Assembly (NCBI GenBank): GCA_037783415.1
Contig: JAZGTN010000035.1
Span: 682,001-746,000 of the forward strand
Length of the DNA stretch: 64,000 nucleotides
From: Leptasterias polaris
Lineage: Eukaryota; Echinodermata; Asteroidea; Forcipulatida; Asteriidae
Direction of reading: 5' to 3'
The translations under genes were made by a program, and so were the position numbers. The number at the start of each line of letters is the position of its first letter. The stretch's first letter is position 1. Below the pieces are notes generated by a model. That model saw nothing but the letters and a program-made list of their open reading frames with translations. It had not been told where the DNA came from and searched no databases. Below, piece by piece: positions 18,715 through 30,700 of this stretch.

Positions 18715-21700
18715 CTCTTGTTTTCTTGGCTCATGGCACATCGTCTGCACGACCACCTCAGGTGGATGAACCTCGATCCTCTCTCCGCCGTATCCACGAT
18801 ACATGGCGCTGTCGCCAGCAGACGACTGGGACCCATTGTATTCGTCCTCCCACCCTCTCCTTCGGCCGGGGCGCTGCCGGCCCTGCATGGAGGCGCTGCT
18901 CCGCTCCATCGGGGGTGTAGGAGGTGGGGTCGGGGTGGTAAGTCGGGTGGCGTTGTTCAGAGGGCGCACCTCGGCCGGGGGGCCGATCAGGGAGAGGATG
19001 ACCGGCAGCAGGACGAGGCCGTTCAGCATCCCGATGACGATTAACGCAGAGAAGACGTAGAAGAAGTAACTGAAATGAATTAACAAGGAGCATAAAATAT
19101 TAAACAATTTATCCAGATGTGTGTTGATTGACAACTCATAATTATTACAGGTTTGTGACTTGTTGTAGGATCATCCCTGACAAAAGATCGGCAACCTGCA
19201 CCATGAGGTCAGATACTGGATTTCCAGCTCAAATTAGAATACCTCTAACACAAGAAGCACCTGTATTAAGAGGACACTTCCCTCTGTTTTTATAATATCT
19301 ACAAACTGCTCAGCAATCCAAGTGTGGAAGTTCAGGCTTTTTCCCTTTTTTTTTAAAGACCAAAACTACACAGTGTATAGGGGTAGCACCCCCCTGTAAC
19401 CAGGGCATTCCACATCAAGTGGGCTTTATTTATGTTTCCATCACTTGGATTCCCCTCATAGTGTTGGCGGCTCCCTATCCATTCCAACCCCTACAGTGAG
19501 CCTAAATTGACCCCGTGTCGACAGGGGCCAGCTAGCTGCCCAGGATTTTCACTCCTCCGAAAAAAAAAGTTGGCTGGGGTCGGGTGAACTTTTCACTGCA
19601 CCTGTAACCCAATCTATACTCATGGAGACAGGTGGAACAGAGCCATGGCTTACAGAGTTCAAAGGGAATTACACCACTGCCCATCTACGTGACATTGGGC
19701 AAGGTGAAGTCTCACCGGCCACTGATTTTTTTTCTTCAGGGCAATCGTTAATACTCTTTTAACTCTCCATGATGGGGAACTATTACCTCCAGGTATTTCA
19801 CAGAGCAGCCTTGGCCGGCCGGCAAAACTGCTGATCAGAGTATAAATGCTTTAGTTGATTTAAAGGGGATCATATTCTATTGCTCCATACAGACAACTTT
19901 TGATTCACTCTTCCAGATTTCAAGACAGGCACCGCAAAACAAACATAACCAATTACACACTGCAGTTTTTTAAACTAACAAAAAAATTGCAGTCAATTGC
20001 AGTCATGGGGAGAAGCACTCAAGCTTTATGTTTTGTATTAAACTGAAAAGAGCTTCAGAGAATGTAGTGGTTTTTTTCTTTCTGTATAGATCATGCAACC
20101 TTTGACATCATACGTTAAAAGAAAAGCCACAGAGCCCAGAAATTCTGCAGGCAAAATCTGTCTACATTTCATCGGAGGAACATTTCAATGGAGATTGTAC
20201 CATAGAATTTGAATCAACTTTTGATAGGAGGAAAGGAGGCACATCTCAAAAATGTCTTCATCTGTTATTCTTACAATTCCAGATTTTATGTTGTGATTAG
20301 AACACGAAATGTAAAAGTGACCAGGTAGTATCTTTGCCTGCCAGTAAATGCAATGGAATATACCAGGTCACCCTTTTCATACACAAGGTGACATGATCCA
20401 ACTACACAAGGATGCATTTAGGCATAACGTTAAAATACCTCCAACCCCTGAAGCGTTTAAACAAACACTGACATATTTTTAGGCCAGGAATGGTGTAGCT
20501 GTGAAAATAAATGCACCAGTATGGTGGAAGGGAACTAAAAAGAATCTTGTGGATCAGTAGTGTCAGTGATGCAGCCTCTAGGGGTATCCACGGGAGATAT
20601 GAAGAGCAAGTACCTTAAAGGGACTGGTAAGGCAAGTCCTTGAGCTGAAATCTGCTGTATTTATTATTTGCAAAAAGGGAAACAGTGAGAACCTTTTCCC
20701 GAACCAAAGCAGGTTTCTGTCTCAAATGGCGAAATGACAACACGATGAGTTTAACAGAAGCAGGGAAAAGTTGCTCTGGAGTGAAAAGTAAAGAGCAGAG
20801 AGCAGATGGACGATGCGGAAGGAGACAAAGGGAAGACATAATTGAAGACAAATCTGAAGTAAAACTTTCTGAAGCACCTTCAGGCAGGTTGTTTTGCAAT
20901 GCACTTTAAAACTAGTTCTTCTGCAGTCCTTGTGTTTTAGTTTTAACACTTGGGATGTTCCCAGAGAATGCAAAGTTCTATCTGATCGAAGACATCTTTG
21001 AAGGTGAATAACAAAAATTGATTTCCGTTAACTCCAATCCTTACCCAGTGGAAAACAAAACAAAAAAAACTCTTGCAACATTTACTCTGATTTGTCACTT
21101 GAAAGAGCTCTCTATAAATACAAATTTTGTTCATTGTTGCCGACTGATGACATAAAATTGCAGGGAAGTTTCAAACAAGAAGAGAGTAAAATTGTAAAAT
21201 GTACCAGTGTAATTTTAGGTGCCAATACATTAATAAAAGATCAGCAAAATAAATTCCCACGAGAAAACAGTGAAACAAATTAGATGCCCATTCTTTGGAC
21301 TCCAACTCTACTTCATCATAAGGACCACCCAGAATTAACAACAGAGGTCAACTAAGGTCAGCAGGGCAAGTTCACTTTGGACTTGAAGACTTGATTGAAG
21401 ACATTAAAGACATTGAAGACATTGAAGACAATTCAAACTCAAAGGAAGACGGAACCTTTATCTTCAAAGTGCTTGGTGAACCTTTTACCAGGTGAAAAGT
21501 TTAGCCCTTAGTTCGTTTTGTACTTTTGCGCAAGATAAACAGATGGCCAATCTGCCAAATGTTTCCTGACATGAGAATGTTAGGGAGAGAGGACACCCCC
21601 TGGCAAACTTGCTCTCAATGGTCACTGCCAATGACAGCTGCATAAACAAACTTGCCTTTGGACGGTACCATTTCATATTAGGGGGCATGCCAAACCCACA

Positions 21701-24700
21701 TGGTTCCCACAGGGGGGGAAGACGATCAAATAAATCAAATTTCAGGAGCCAATTTCCCCAACGAGTTTTTTGCTTGTTTTAAGGGCATGAAATTCTTCAT
21801 TGTTTACATTAATAAAATATGTTATTTACATCATTTAGATTTCTCCCCTTGGTCTAACCTTGGAGGAAGGGCCCAACCTCCTGTGCTTCCCAGACAACAG
21901 TTTACTTAATGAAGTCCAGGTAGGTCTAAATTTGACCACCCAAGATTCTTACTTAACTTTTTGACCATGAACATGGTTTACATATGATTACAATTTCTCA
22001 ACACCTTCGGGATTCTCCGATTTGAGAACAACATTTGTTAATCAAAATGACAGATCCCATTGAAAAGGTTTAACTTATCAATTAATTGATTTTCAAATAG
22101 TAACATTCCAATCTGCCTATAGACATTACAATTTTAAACTGAGAAAGCTTTTACTTTTTTTACAAAGTTTTCATTTTTTTACTTAGGCAAAATTTTACTT
22201 TTTACTTTGGCCATTGTCTGAATGTTAACCTGTTTTATTTTACACTTAAAGGCACTGAACAACACGTTTGGTAATTGTCAAAGACTAGTATTCTCACCTG
22301 GTGTATCCCAACATATGCATAAAATAACAAACCTGTGAAAATTTGGGCTCAATTGGTCATCGGAGTTGCAAGAAAATATTGAAAGATAAAACACGCTTGT
22401 TGTACAATTAGTGTGCTTTCAGATAGGAATAAAAGGCTTCTGGCGAGAAGTCTTTTATTATTTTAGTGAGAAATTACCTCTTTCTCAAAAACTACGTTAC
22501 TTCAGAGGGAGTCGTTTCTCACAATGTTTTATACTATCAACAGCTCTCCGTTGCTCGTTACCAAGAAAGTTTTTATGCTAATATATATTTTGAGTAATTA
22601 CCAAACGTGTCCAGTGCCTTTAAGAGCCAATTTCCAAAACAATAATCTATTACCCTAAACAAAACATAAGCAAGAACACAATTGAGATGTATTGTATTTT
22701 TACTGCTCTTTCATTTTTTAACAATTTTTCATTGGAATGATCTTGTCGGTATTTATTTAAGGTTTAGGTTTTGGCAACGTGTGGCTCTAAAGCTGTGTTT
22801 GAAACTTTACACACACACAAACAAAAAACACATTTCATCGCTAAAACAAACTCCTTATAGACCATGTGACCTGTGACATCACATGTTTACAAAAGAGCCA
22901 CAGAGCCTGGACTTCCTGCAGGCACATTTGTACACAGCTCAATGGAAGAATACAACAAATCTTATGTTTTATGGAGATTGCATTGTCTGATTTGTCTCAA
23001 CTTTTGATATGAAGAAAGGGGGACATCTCAAAAGCTGCACAGCTGTTGCTTTTGTAAATTTTGAATTTATGTGTAAATTATGGCACAAAATGTAAATTTT
23101 CCCATATAGCCTGTGTAGTATCTTGCCCGTCAGGAAATACATTATAATGTACAAGGTCACCACTCTGTAAACAAAGGTAACATGGTCTATACAGAAACTA
23201 ATAATTTTGAGAAGACTTTGAGAATTTGCAAAACATGGAAAGGCAAAGTCCCAAAAACAATTTTTTCAAAACACCAAATCTTCCTGGAAAGACTAGCCTG
23301 ATCCAGTTCCTGGGCTTGCAGTAATCTTTGGAGCCAGTTAGTGTCAAGTGAGCTTGGCTTAGAAAAAGGGTAATCTCTCGAGGTGTTGAATGAATTCGAA
23401 CGCTGACATAAAATATCAAATATAGAACTCCAACGGCCTTCAGCTACTATGCAGTCTCGGTGGTCTAGTGGTAAGACATCTGCTCTAGAATTGGCGAGTT
23501 TGGATCCCAACCGAGTATTATGATTGTGAGTTTGTTCACATGACTCAGGAAAGAATTGAATATACAGTGCTATAACACACACCAGTGTATGGGTAAAACT
23601 AAATCATTCTTTATTCCCAATGCAAATTTAACAACTACTTGACTTAAAGGCACTGGACACGTTTGGTAATTACTCAAAATATATGCTAGCATAAAAACTT
23701 ACTTGGTAACGAGCAACGGAGAGCTGTTGATAGTATAAAACATTTCGAGAAACGACTCCCTCTGAAGTAACGTAGTTTTTGAGAAAGAGGTAATTTCTCA
23801 CTAAAATATTTGAATCTGAAAAAGACTTCAGGCCTGAAGCCTTTTTCAGGCATCTGAAAGCACACAAATTTGTGCAACAAGGGCGTTTTTTCTTTCATCA
23901 ATTTTCTTGCAACTTCGATGACCAATTGAGCCCAAATTTTCACAGGTTTGTTACTTTATGCATATGTTGACAATTACCAAACATGTCCAGTGCCTTTAAA
24001 TAACATGCTCCTCCTAGACGCTTAGAGACAATTTAGAGACCAGTACTTCCAGACAAGAAATCAAGTGCAGGCTGAACCTTATGGTAATAGGAATTATATT
24101 TTTCCTCCTCGGCCTTGCCCTCTCCACTTTTTTTTTTTATGTTTAATTCTTACTTTATACTTTAGCTGTGTTTGTTCATTATTATTGTAAGTGGAGAGAA
24201 ATAAATAATAAAAAGTAATTCCCCCCAAGGACACTTGCCTAATTCAACAACCTACCCTCTGGCAAAGACCAACAGCTATGTATAATGAGTTAAGGAAGCT
24301 AGGTCTGAAATTTTGCCACTTTCAACCAAAATGTTTGAATAGTTATTCTTTTTAGATATACAAAGTGAAAAGCTTTCATTGCAATGAAACAAATCTGCCA
24401 ATGATAAGTAGTAGCTAATTTAATACTGAAACTGAATTCAAGTCAGGATCCTGACATTATCTTTTGGGTATTTTGGTGAACAAATTTAAGGGATACTTAG
24501 TTTTCTGAAAATAATGACAAGAAAAGAAAGGCTGGCAAGAGCGGCTATTACTGCATGAACAAACAGACAGTATCTGGGTCAAAGTTCACTGTGGTGGTCA
24601 AGTGTTGAGTGAGTACATGTGTCAACAGAACAGTGGGGGGGGGCTTGACAGCATCCTAACCACATCCTACTATTCAAGCAGACAGCTATGATACAAGTTC

Positions 24701-27700
24701 ACAGGCACTTCCAATGGGGAGACAGTTCTCAGGAGTCTTCAGCAGAGTTTATGTCTTTTACCAAGCTGTAAAACTTTTAACATTTCCATTCATGCCTTTT
24801 TCATTTTCTAAACTTCACTTTCGCCTGTTCTATTTTTCTTTTCCTTTTTAAATTGATGAATATTATGTAAAATGTAAATACAACAAATAAACTTTCTGTT
24901 TTCATATTTCAAAAACAAAAAAAATCCTTTCTTCATAGATTTGTTAAGTCTAAGAGAAATCTACACAAGGCTCATCTCAAAATATGGAACCAAACTTAGG
25001 CAACATAGGGCATTTAAATATTATGTACCTGGTCAAATTTGCATAGGCAGGCAAAAGGCAGGCAAAACTTTAATCCACTGTTAAAACATAAAGCCACTTA
25101 TATTTGAACTATACTGGTTTACTTCATTTCAGCACTTGCTCCTAGCATGCCCACTCAAAGTCAAAGAACATTTTCAAGATTACTAACACTTTTTACGATT
25201 GCGACCCGTCTGAGAGGTTACTCACGTGTCGTGGCCGAGCGGATAAGAGCACCGGACGCAAGCTCTGGTGTTTCTGTTCAGCAGAGTGTGGGTTCGAGTC
25301 CCGGTCGTGACACTTGTGTCCTTATTAAGCAAGACACTTAACCATTATTGCTTCGTCCTTCGGATGGGACGTAAAGCCGTTGGTCCCGTGTGTTGTGTAA
25401 TGCACGTAAAAGAACCCAGTGCACTTATCGAAAAGAGAAGGGGTTTGCCCCGGTGTTCCTGGTTTGATTGGCTGCATATTGCGCCACAGCACCTTGTAAA
25501 CCATTACATGGTGCTATGTAAAGAAATAGGTCTCAAAATTCAAAAAGTAGCTCCACATATATACCTTGCAGGAAAATACTGACTGTTGAAGCGCCTTGAG
25601 CGTCACTGAGTGACGGATATGAGCGCTATATAAGAAGCCACTATTATTATTATTATTTTCACTTCATAAGAATTTGGTTTGATTCTTACCTTACGATGAA
25701 ATCAAACTCGGACCCAGCTAGCATGATGACACCGAGCAGTGTGGACAACGCACCGTCAACAACGGGAGAGAAGGTATGCTCCAGAGCCATAGTAACCCGT
25801 TTGTTACGATCGCCGATGGCGGTCAGGTAGGCCTGGGTGAAAGAGCGAGGAGAAATTGATCAATTTGCGGCTATAGTACATATTTTTTCATGTTTGTAGT
25901 GGATGGGGCAATCAAAGTAAACAGATTTAAAGGCAAAGTATACTTTTGGTTTTTGGAACCGCTTTATTTTTTTAATCCTGTGTAATTGTAGATATATACA
26001 ATAAAACTAACTAGTCAAAATTTCATTTAACGTTTTTGGGATATCGCCAACAATCTAGAGCAATTAAAATTCAAGCTTGAGATTCAGGCAACAAACTTTT
26101 TACGATTGCGACCCGTCTGAGAGGTTACTCACATAGCATGTGTGAAGCGTGAACTCCACTCCGATTCCCACTGATATGATGAGAGTGACTGCCGGGATGG
26201 CGCTAAGCTTGACTCCGATCAAACCCATGAATCCAAAAAGCTCCGTCGTTATCATCCCAAGAACAGACACCTGCAGGTTAAAAACAGGAAAGACATTTGC
26301 TGAATGTGAAGTAAATTCCCTACACTGGATTCCCCCTTACGTCTTTTCATCTCTGTGATGGCAAGTTTGCTTCTTTCAAAAAGAATCTGAAGGCTCAAGA
26401 AGATCAGCGAGAAAACCGGATATCAGGAAAAAACCCTCACAAATCACATTGCTGTTATATTAGGCTTTGATCCTTTTGTGGGAAGCAGATTTGTTATGTT
26501 ATTTCATCATCATCATCATGATCGATAGACTACAACTTGTGCTTGCGTCTTGTACAATGACATACGCAACACATGTCCCGTTCCACGAGTTTTGCGACAA
26601 TATTCTCCTCACTGGGAGACTTTAGAATGTCAGGTGGCAGCAGATATCAGGTAAATTTTCGATGTTTATGTAGCTCTGCGCATGCGCACAATACTGAGAA
26701 TGATGGATTTACATTTTAAGTTTGCTGTCACCTAGTTTCCCCATATGGCTATCATCTCAAACTGCCTTGTACAAAACTTTTATAACACATAAAACACATA
26801 AAACACATAAAACTTTCACCAAAAAATTGAGATACGTACTAGAATGAGAGCCGCCCATGGATTAGCCAGCATGACCGTCATCACAAAGAAACTTGCTCCC
26901 AGGACACTCAGCAACGATAAGTAGAGGTAGAACCTCAACTCCAGGTACTGCTCCCAGAAGGTGAAGGGCACCCCCATGGGGTAGTTGGGAAGACCCTGCT
27001 CGTTGAAGTACTCCGAGAGATTGCGGACTTCTCGAACCACGTTGATGAAATCTTGGGTGTCGCGGAGGTCGTTCAGATAGAACGGGAGCTGGGTGTAGTT
27101 GAGGGTGCTGGACCTGGGTACTGATGGAGGAGATGGACAAAAAGAACTAATTTAATTGGATGATAGCTTCTTTCTTATGTTTAGAAAAGGTTCGTTTGCC
27201 TTTTCACATTTTGTAGCAGAAAAAAAACTTTGACAATTCAGCAGAGAACGATATACTTGTGACATGTCTTGAAATGGTTTAAAAGGAAAATGTATTTGAG
27301 TGATTTTGATTGTGTTTTTATCATTAGGTCAGATTTGTTTGCTCTTTTCTGTTAATCAGCTTAAAAATTCTGTGGAAAAGTGAAGCAGTTTGGCAGAAGT
27401 TTGAGACAGATTTGTTTTGCTCTTTACGCTCATTTCATTTCATTCATTAATTCTGGTTGTGAAGCCAAGGATTCTTAAAAAAGAGAACTTAACTACTATA
27501 CTAGCCAAGAACCCCATGGAGAGAGGACAATGAAGGAAGTTTCAGTTTTAGTTGTTGGAGAAAACCACAGAGAAATATTCCACGCTATCAGGTAGGGGCT
27601 AAAAACCCAATCCACACAGTGCCCCAGTGAGATTCAAACAAGGGTGCTAGAGGTGGAAGGCAAGGAAAGATATCACTGCGCCGACCCAATCATCTTATTG

Positions 27701-30700
27701 ATGAAGAGGAAACGCAAAGAGATTTGGCCGAAGAGAACTTACTTGTGACATCTCGGTCGGTTTTACCTCCCGGTGTCCACGAGGTTGGTGTTGGATGGAG
27801 CATAGCTTGGGAGGCTGAGTAGGAGAAGGTGTCGTAGTTATACCAGACGGTCAGGTAGTGATAGAATCCATCAGGGTTGATAACCCCATGATCGTCAACG
27901 AGTCGCTCCGAGGTGAACTAGAAGAAGCGTGGAGGGAAATACAATCATAAATTTAATTCACTCTTTTCAAAAGCTCTTACATATAAATCACAGAACCAAA
28001 TTAAGAAAAAGAACACACCCAAGAATAAAAAAAAATATATATAAATCTTTGAAACCTGATGAACATTTTTGAATAAAAAACACTTCCTTGACGACGTAAC
28101 TAAGATCATTGTGACAATGACATCATAGAAATTGGGTAAGTTTCTCAATCATTTAATGCGCAAAGGATTCAATCTCTTTAACATACCCTGTTGTAGTTCG
28201 TCGGCTGCACCGGGTTGCCAGTCTGAATCAGCATCTTGTAGGCCAAGACTCCTTTCTCCGAGGCATTGTTATACCAGTTGTTATGAATAATGGCATAGCC
28301 TTTCTTATCCTTGTCAAATTCCCTTTGCATCTCTGTCATAAAAGTTAAGAAAAAAATGAGTTGGCATTGTCAGGTTTTGATCCACAGGATCTCAAAGAAT
28401 CTTTCAACACGTACCTCTAACAATACAGGCCTGGAATTTCATCTTTGAGAGGGCAAGGCCATTTTCATTTTGCAAAGGGCACTTCCATTGGAAAATCTTG
28501 AAGATTATGGGAAAATTTTGAAGGGGGCACCAAGGCCAAGACCAGGGGCAACAGAGGCCATGGCCTCTGTGTAATTCTGGGCCTGAAGATAATACCTTAT
28601 TGGTGGAATGTCTCTCTTATGACTTTTACTTGGATATTCATCAATCAACCTTTTAAAGAACCAATCCCCGATGAGTATCGACACTTGTTGAATATTCAAC
28701 GAGCTACGAATATCAATGAGCTAGTTCCTTACCGAGCAGCCAATCCCTGAAGGCGATCAACCAGAAGGTTGGCAATGAGCCGTCGGGATCCCGGATCACC
28801 TGCTTGATGTTACGGAACTCCGAATGATACGCGTGGAGCAGCCGCTGCTTGTTTGCATAGTCAAAATCTTCCTGCGTCACGCCGTACATGTTGTAGAAAC
28901 TGAAATATTTCATTTGCGTCTCCAGGAAGTTCTCTTCCGGGGTCCCCCTGGGGACAATGTCCGTTATTTCTAATCCGTCCTCGATTTGCGTAACCCCGTA
29001 GATTCCAACTCCAAGCAAACATGTGAATAAAATCAGAACAGCAATCTGTGGATAGGGTAAAACAGATAATAAGTTCATTCATAGAATTAATTAAAGGCAC
29101 TAACCTAGATTTAATCCGTTGGACTCGGGCCATTTCCGAAACGACAGCTACGGCTATGACTATGACTGTTGCTAAGAATGTACTATGCTTTAATGCATGG
29201 TGACGTGGCAATCCAGTCTTAGCTGTAGCAGTAACCAGCAAATTGGAAACGGTCTCATAAGGAGAATTGATGTTATTGTTTTATGGTACTTTAATTTGTC
29301 AAATATTTTCGCAAAGAAAATTGTGTGATGTGAAAATCATATCAATAAAATATAAATCTATACGAGTAAGTTAAATCAAATTTTGAAAAGAAATCATGTG
29401 ATATAGAAACTCATATAATGTACTTTTCACCAAAGGGTTAAGGTTTTTTTCTTTAGCTTCAATTCTTCAGGGGGTCACCTCTTTGACATTTGAACAGCGC
29501 CCCAAAAACTCACCTTTACAGGTAACTTCTGTAGGAAGGGAGCATAATACCCACGCGCAAATCCAGACAAGCTCCACCTCCAGCAACTGGCCTTCCTGTA
29601 TCTCTCCCGTAAACTGGGTCTGTCTCTTTCAAAAGAGCTCTGCCTTATAAGAGTTCTGGTGGAGGCCGTTGAAGCGGCCGTTGAGGGCGGTGTTTCAACA
29701 ACTGGCGTTATGCCAGCGGTGGTCGCCACTGATGACGGATGCAAGACTGTAACCGCTTGCACGTTGGATTGCAGTCGGACTTCCGTACATCGTGGGGGTA
29801 CCTGTCTTGTATGGACAGGCCTGGGTTGGACCCGAATGATCCTATTTGCACTTGGACTGGAAAAGGGGAATATTTTAAGAATTTATTGTAAAAACAACCA
29901 TTGATAGAATTTAATGACACAACCTGTATGGGGAACTGAAATCGAAACAGATATCAGAAAATATACGTCAAATTCTCTTCAAGTCTTTTTAAGTTTTTCT
30001 AATTTGAATTGCTACCTTATCCTTTTAAAGGGTTGCTCTTGATTGCTTGAAATACAACCAGTAAAACATACAGTTCGCCATTTTGTAAAATCAGTCAAAA
30101 ATCTTTCCAACCATAATAATTTCAAAAGCACCACTTTTTACAGCCCAAAGCACCCAATCCGAAAGCAACATGCCACCTTGAAGTGGTCTGGCTGGCTAGT
30201 TCATTCAGTGTTGAAAAACATTCCTATATCAAACTAGCGAAAAAGTTATCGGGCTACGGAAAAGACAAGCTAACTGTTATTCCTGGCAAGTCGCTGAAAA
30301 AGTTGATAGCAAACCCTGGTTTGTTGCCTGGATGGCCCTTATGAGTGACTTCCTTATCGTTGGTACGGTCTTATTGATGGTCTCACCTTTTACTTGTAAT
30401 ACAGCAGAACATGTCAACCCGTTTTGCTTCTCGCCTTTCTATATCTAACGCCAAGATGGCCGGGAACACAAGGATTATAGCCAGAAAGTTGAATACTATT
30501 ACTATTGCAAACTGAAAATAGAGAGAGAGAGAGAGAAAGAGAGGGGGAGAGAAAAAAGAAATGGGTAATTGAAAGAAGACTTGAACCCAGAACCACCAAC
30601 TTACAGTGTCAGCAATCAATCTATTTATTCGTTGTGTACCCAGAAGAAGGGCATAATGAAAGTTTTACGAGTAAAAGGGCGTATAAGCAATTAATGTGCA

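Larger units (their letters stand above)
19070..25689 (-). other. Large Patched intron (6.6 kb) between v19 and v20
   Basis: Contains a candidate regulatory cluster (21323-21942), TA-flanked MITEs (20087-20400, 22856-23191), an inverted pair of family B MITEs (22246-22623, 23644-23999), SINE pieces (23452-23620, 25226-25657) and a short (ATTGAAGAC)n run at 21384-21434. No missed exon recognised. Confidence 0.65.

Noticed and set aside
18118..19060. Multiple long frames on both strands
   Set aside because: GC-rich shadows of Patched exons v20 and v21.
23187..23582. 131-residue minus-strand frame
   Set aside because: Spans SINE family 3 and repeat borders; no domain.
25226..25315. Candidate tRNA gene with good box A and box B
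   Set aside because: It is the head of a SINE: the same tRNA-like head plus a 330-bp body occurs at 5841-6261.
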